Assembly: GCA_902781245.1 (NCBI GenBank)
Contig: CACZIP010000013.1
Span: 1 to 15,105, forward strand
DNA: 15,105 bases
From: an uncultured Coriobacteriaceae bacterium
GTDB lineage: Bacteria > Actinomycetota > Coriobacteriia > Coriobacteriales > Eggerthellaceae
Direction of reading: 5' to 3'
This document shows positions 13,820 to 15,105 of the stretch, piece after piece (position 1 is the first letter of the stretch; each line of letters begins with the position of its first letter). The notes beneath the pieces are model-generated. The model was not told the origin of the DNA. It did no database searches and saw nothing but the letters and a program-made list of their open reading frames with translations. The position numbers were made by a program, and so were the translations under genes.

Positions 13820-15105
13820 ATGGCACAGCAAAAATCGCATGCCCAGCACGAGCGCTCCGCCTGGTCGGGTAAGCTCGCGTTCATCTTGGCAGGCGCGGCA
13901 AGCGCCGTCGGTTTGGGAAACCTCTGGCGCTTCCCGACGCTCGCAGCCAAGTATGGCGGCGGCATGTTCATCCTCACGTACTTCATCCTGGCGTTTACGT
14001 TCGGCATCTCGTTGTTGCTGCTTGAAACGGCGCTCGGTCGTCGCACGAAGCAGTCGGTCATCGGCGCCTACAGCACGTTCAGCAAAAAATGGAAGTTTGT
14101 GGGCATCTTGGCGACCGCGGTGCCGTTCATCATCACACCGTACTACTGCATCATTGGCGGTTGGGTAACGAAATACCTGGTCAGCTATGTCGCTGAAGGC
14201 GCAGACGCGGTTGCGGCCGAAGGGTTCTTCGGCGGGTTCATCACCGACCCGATCTTCACGTACGTGTTCATGGTCATCTTCATGCTGCTGTGCATCGGCG
14301 TGTGCGCACTTGGCGTCAAGAACGGCATCGAGAAAGCCAACATGGTCATGATGCCGCTGCTGCTCGTCATGGCGGTGGGCATCTCCATCTTCGTGCTCAT
14401 GCAGCCCGGCGCGCTCGAGGGTGCGGCGTACTACCTGGTTCCCGACTTCAGCAAGTTCTCGCCCGATCTGGTCATCAATGCGCTTGGCCAGATGTTCTAC
14501 AGCTTGTCGTTGGCTATGGGCATCATGGTTACCTACGGTAGCTACCTCGACAAGAAGGAAAACCTTACCGAGTCCGTTGCCAGCATTGCCGGTTTCGACC
14601 TCATCGTGTCGTTCCTCGCCGGTCTCATGATCGTCCCCTCCGCCTTCATGGCTCTTGGTCTGGGCGAGGGTGGCACCATGGCTGCTGGTCCGTCGCTGAT
14701 GTTCGTGACTCTGCCCACCGTGTTCGACGGCATGGGCGGTGCGGCGCAGATCATCGGCATCGTGTTCTTCGTGCTGGTGCTTTTTGCGGCTGCGACGAGC
14801 GCCATCTCCCTTATCGAGGCATGCACGTCGATCATCCAGGACGGCACGCATTGGTCGCGCGGCAAGTCGCTGTTCGCGTTCTCGGTGTTCCTGATTGCCG
14901 CGGGCGCTTTCATCAACGCCGGCTACAACGTGCTCATCTGGATTGAGCCGCTCGGCCCGGGTACGCAGCTGCTCGATTTCTTCGACTTCCTGTCCAACTC
15001 GGTCATGATGCCGATCGTCGCGCTGCTCACCTGCATCTTCGTTGGCTGGATCATCAAGCCGAAGGAGATCATCGATGAGGTGCGCGTCTCGAGCAAGTTC
15101 AGGCT
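13820..15105 (+). CDS. Neurotransmitter:sodium symporter (NSS/SNF) family transporter, 3' end outside the window
   Basis: Inner-membrane Na+-coupled transporter with a LeuT-type fold; bacterial members take up amino acids such as tryptophan, tyrosine or leucine. The 428 residues present contain the TM1 hallmark AVGLGNLWRFPTLAAKYGGG (29-48) and a TM2 region ending LLLETALGRRT (66-76). TM3 contains TPYYCIIGGW (106-115). TM6 contains GQMFYSLSLAMGIMVTYGSY (223-242), the unwound substrate/Na+ segment, and TM8 contains ATSAISLIEACTS (325-337), part of the Na2 site. At least ten hydrophobic segments are visible before the window ends within a polar stretch (KPKEIIDEVRVSSK). Bacterial members are usually 440-510 aa, so little is missing. 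Substrate cannot be read from the sequence. AAGGGG (13805-13810) lies 9 bases before the ATG. Confidence 0.93.
   Translation, partial: MAQQKSHAQHERSAWSGKLAFILAGAASAVGLGNLWRFPTLAAKYGGGMFILTYFILAFTFGISLLLLETALGRRTKQSVIGAYSTFSKKWKFVGILATAVPFIITPYYCIIGGWVTKYLVSYVAEGADAVAAEGFFGGFITDPIFTYVFMVIFMLLCIGVCALGVKNGIEKANMVMMPLLLVMAVGISIFVLMQPGALEGAAYYLVPDFSKFSPDLVINALGQMFYSLSLAMGIMVTYGSYLDKKENLTESVASIAGFDLIVSFLAGLMIVPSAFMALGLGEGGTMAAGPSLMFVTLPTVFDGMGGAAQIIGIVFFVLVLFAAATSAISLIEACTSIIQDGTHWSRGKSLFAFSVFLIAAGAFINAGYNVLIWIEPLGPGTQLLDFFDFLSNSVMMPIVALLTCIFVGWIIKPKEIIDEVRVSSKFR

Overview
The window is GC-rich bacterial chromosome carrying mostly housekeeping genes. The gene set and protein style point to an anaerobic actinobacterium of the Coriobacteriia/Eggerthellaceae type. 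The main clues are a ~1,470-residue four-part 2-hydroxyacyl-CoA dehydratase activator-like protein, a 539-residue MetRS without a C-terminal tRNA-binding domain, a metG-tatD-(flavoprotein)-rsmA block, and secreted coiled-coil proteins ending in a lysozyme-like domain. The taxon is inferred from gene content, not from a marker gene.

Layout. (1) 1-169 is a non-coding leader with a candidate extended -10 promoter. (2) 176-4597 (+) is a giant iron-sulfur/ATPase protein of the CoA-dehydratase activase family. (3) 4612-4675 can form a long hairpin, followed by rsmI (4702-5577) and, 3 bp later, a YgjP/DUF45-type zinc metallopeptidase (5581-6153). (4) On the minus strand, 6234-7307 and 7381-8379 are two paralogous secreted proteins: signal peptide, coiled coil, lysozyme-like C-terminus. 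The upstream one appears nearly leaderless. (5) 8380-8683 is about 300 bases without a gene but with several strong inverted repeats. It is followed by a small signal-peptide/TM protein (8684-9040, +). (6) A plus-strand translation/nucleic-acid block follows: metG (9179-10798), tatD (10863-11819), an FMN/Fe-S flavoprotein (11823-12641) and rsmA/ksgA (12634-13641). The last three are tightly packed, with a 3-bp gap and an 8-bp overlap. (7) After a hairpin terminator, a perfect TATAAT box and two adjacent leader hairpins, a sodium:neurotransmitter-symporter family gene starts at 13820 and runs off the right edge.

How the genes relate. RsmI and RsmA both methylate 16S rRNA near the decoding region, and MetRS charges initiator and elongator tRNA, so the conserved core serves translation. 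The two minus-strand secreted proteins and the small membrane protein look like cell-envelope functions inserted between the housekeeping blocks. The activator-like protein has no dehydratase subunit genes beside it.

No CRISPR array, insertion sequence, tRNA, rRNA, prophage or defence system is visible. The signals least explained by known features are the structured intergenic region 8480-8660, the tandem lysozyme-like paralogs, the low-complexity stretch shared by the end of the flavoprotein and the start of RsmA, and the leader hairpins before rsmI and the symporter.
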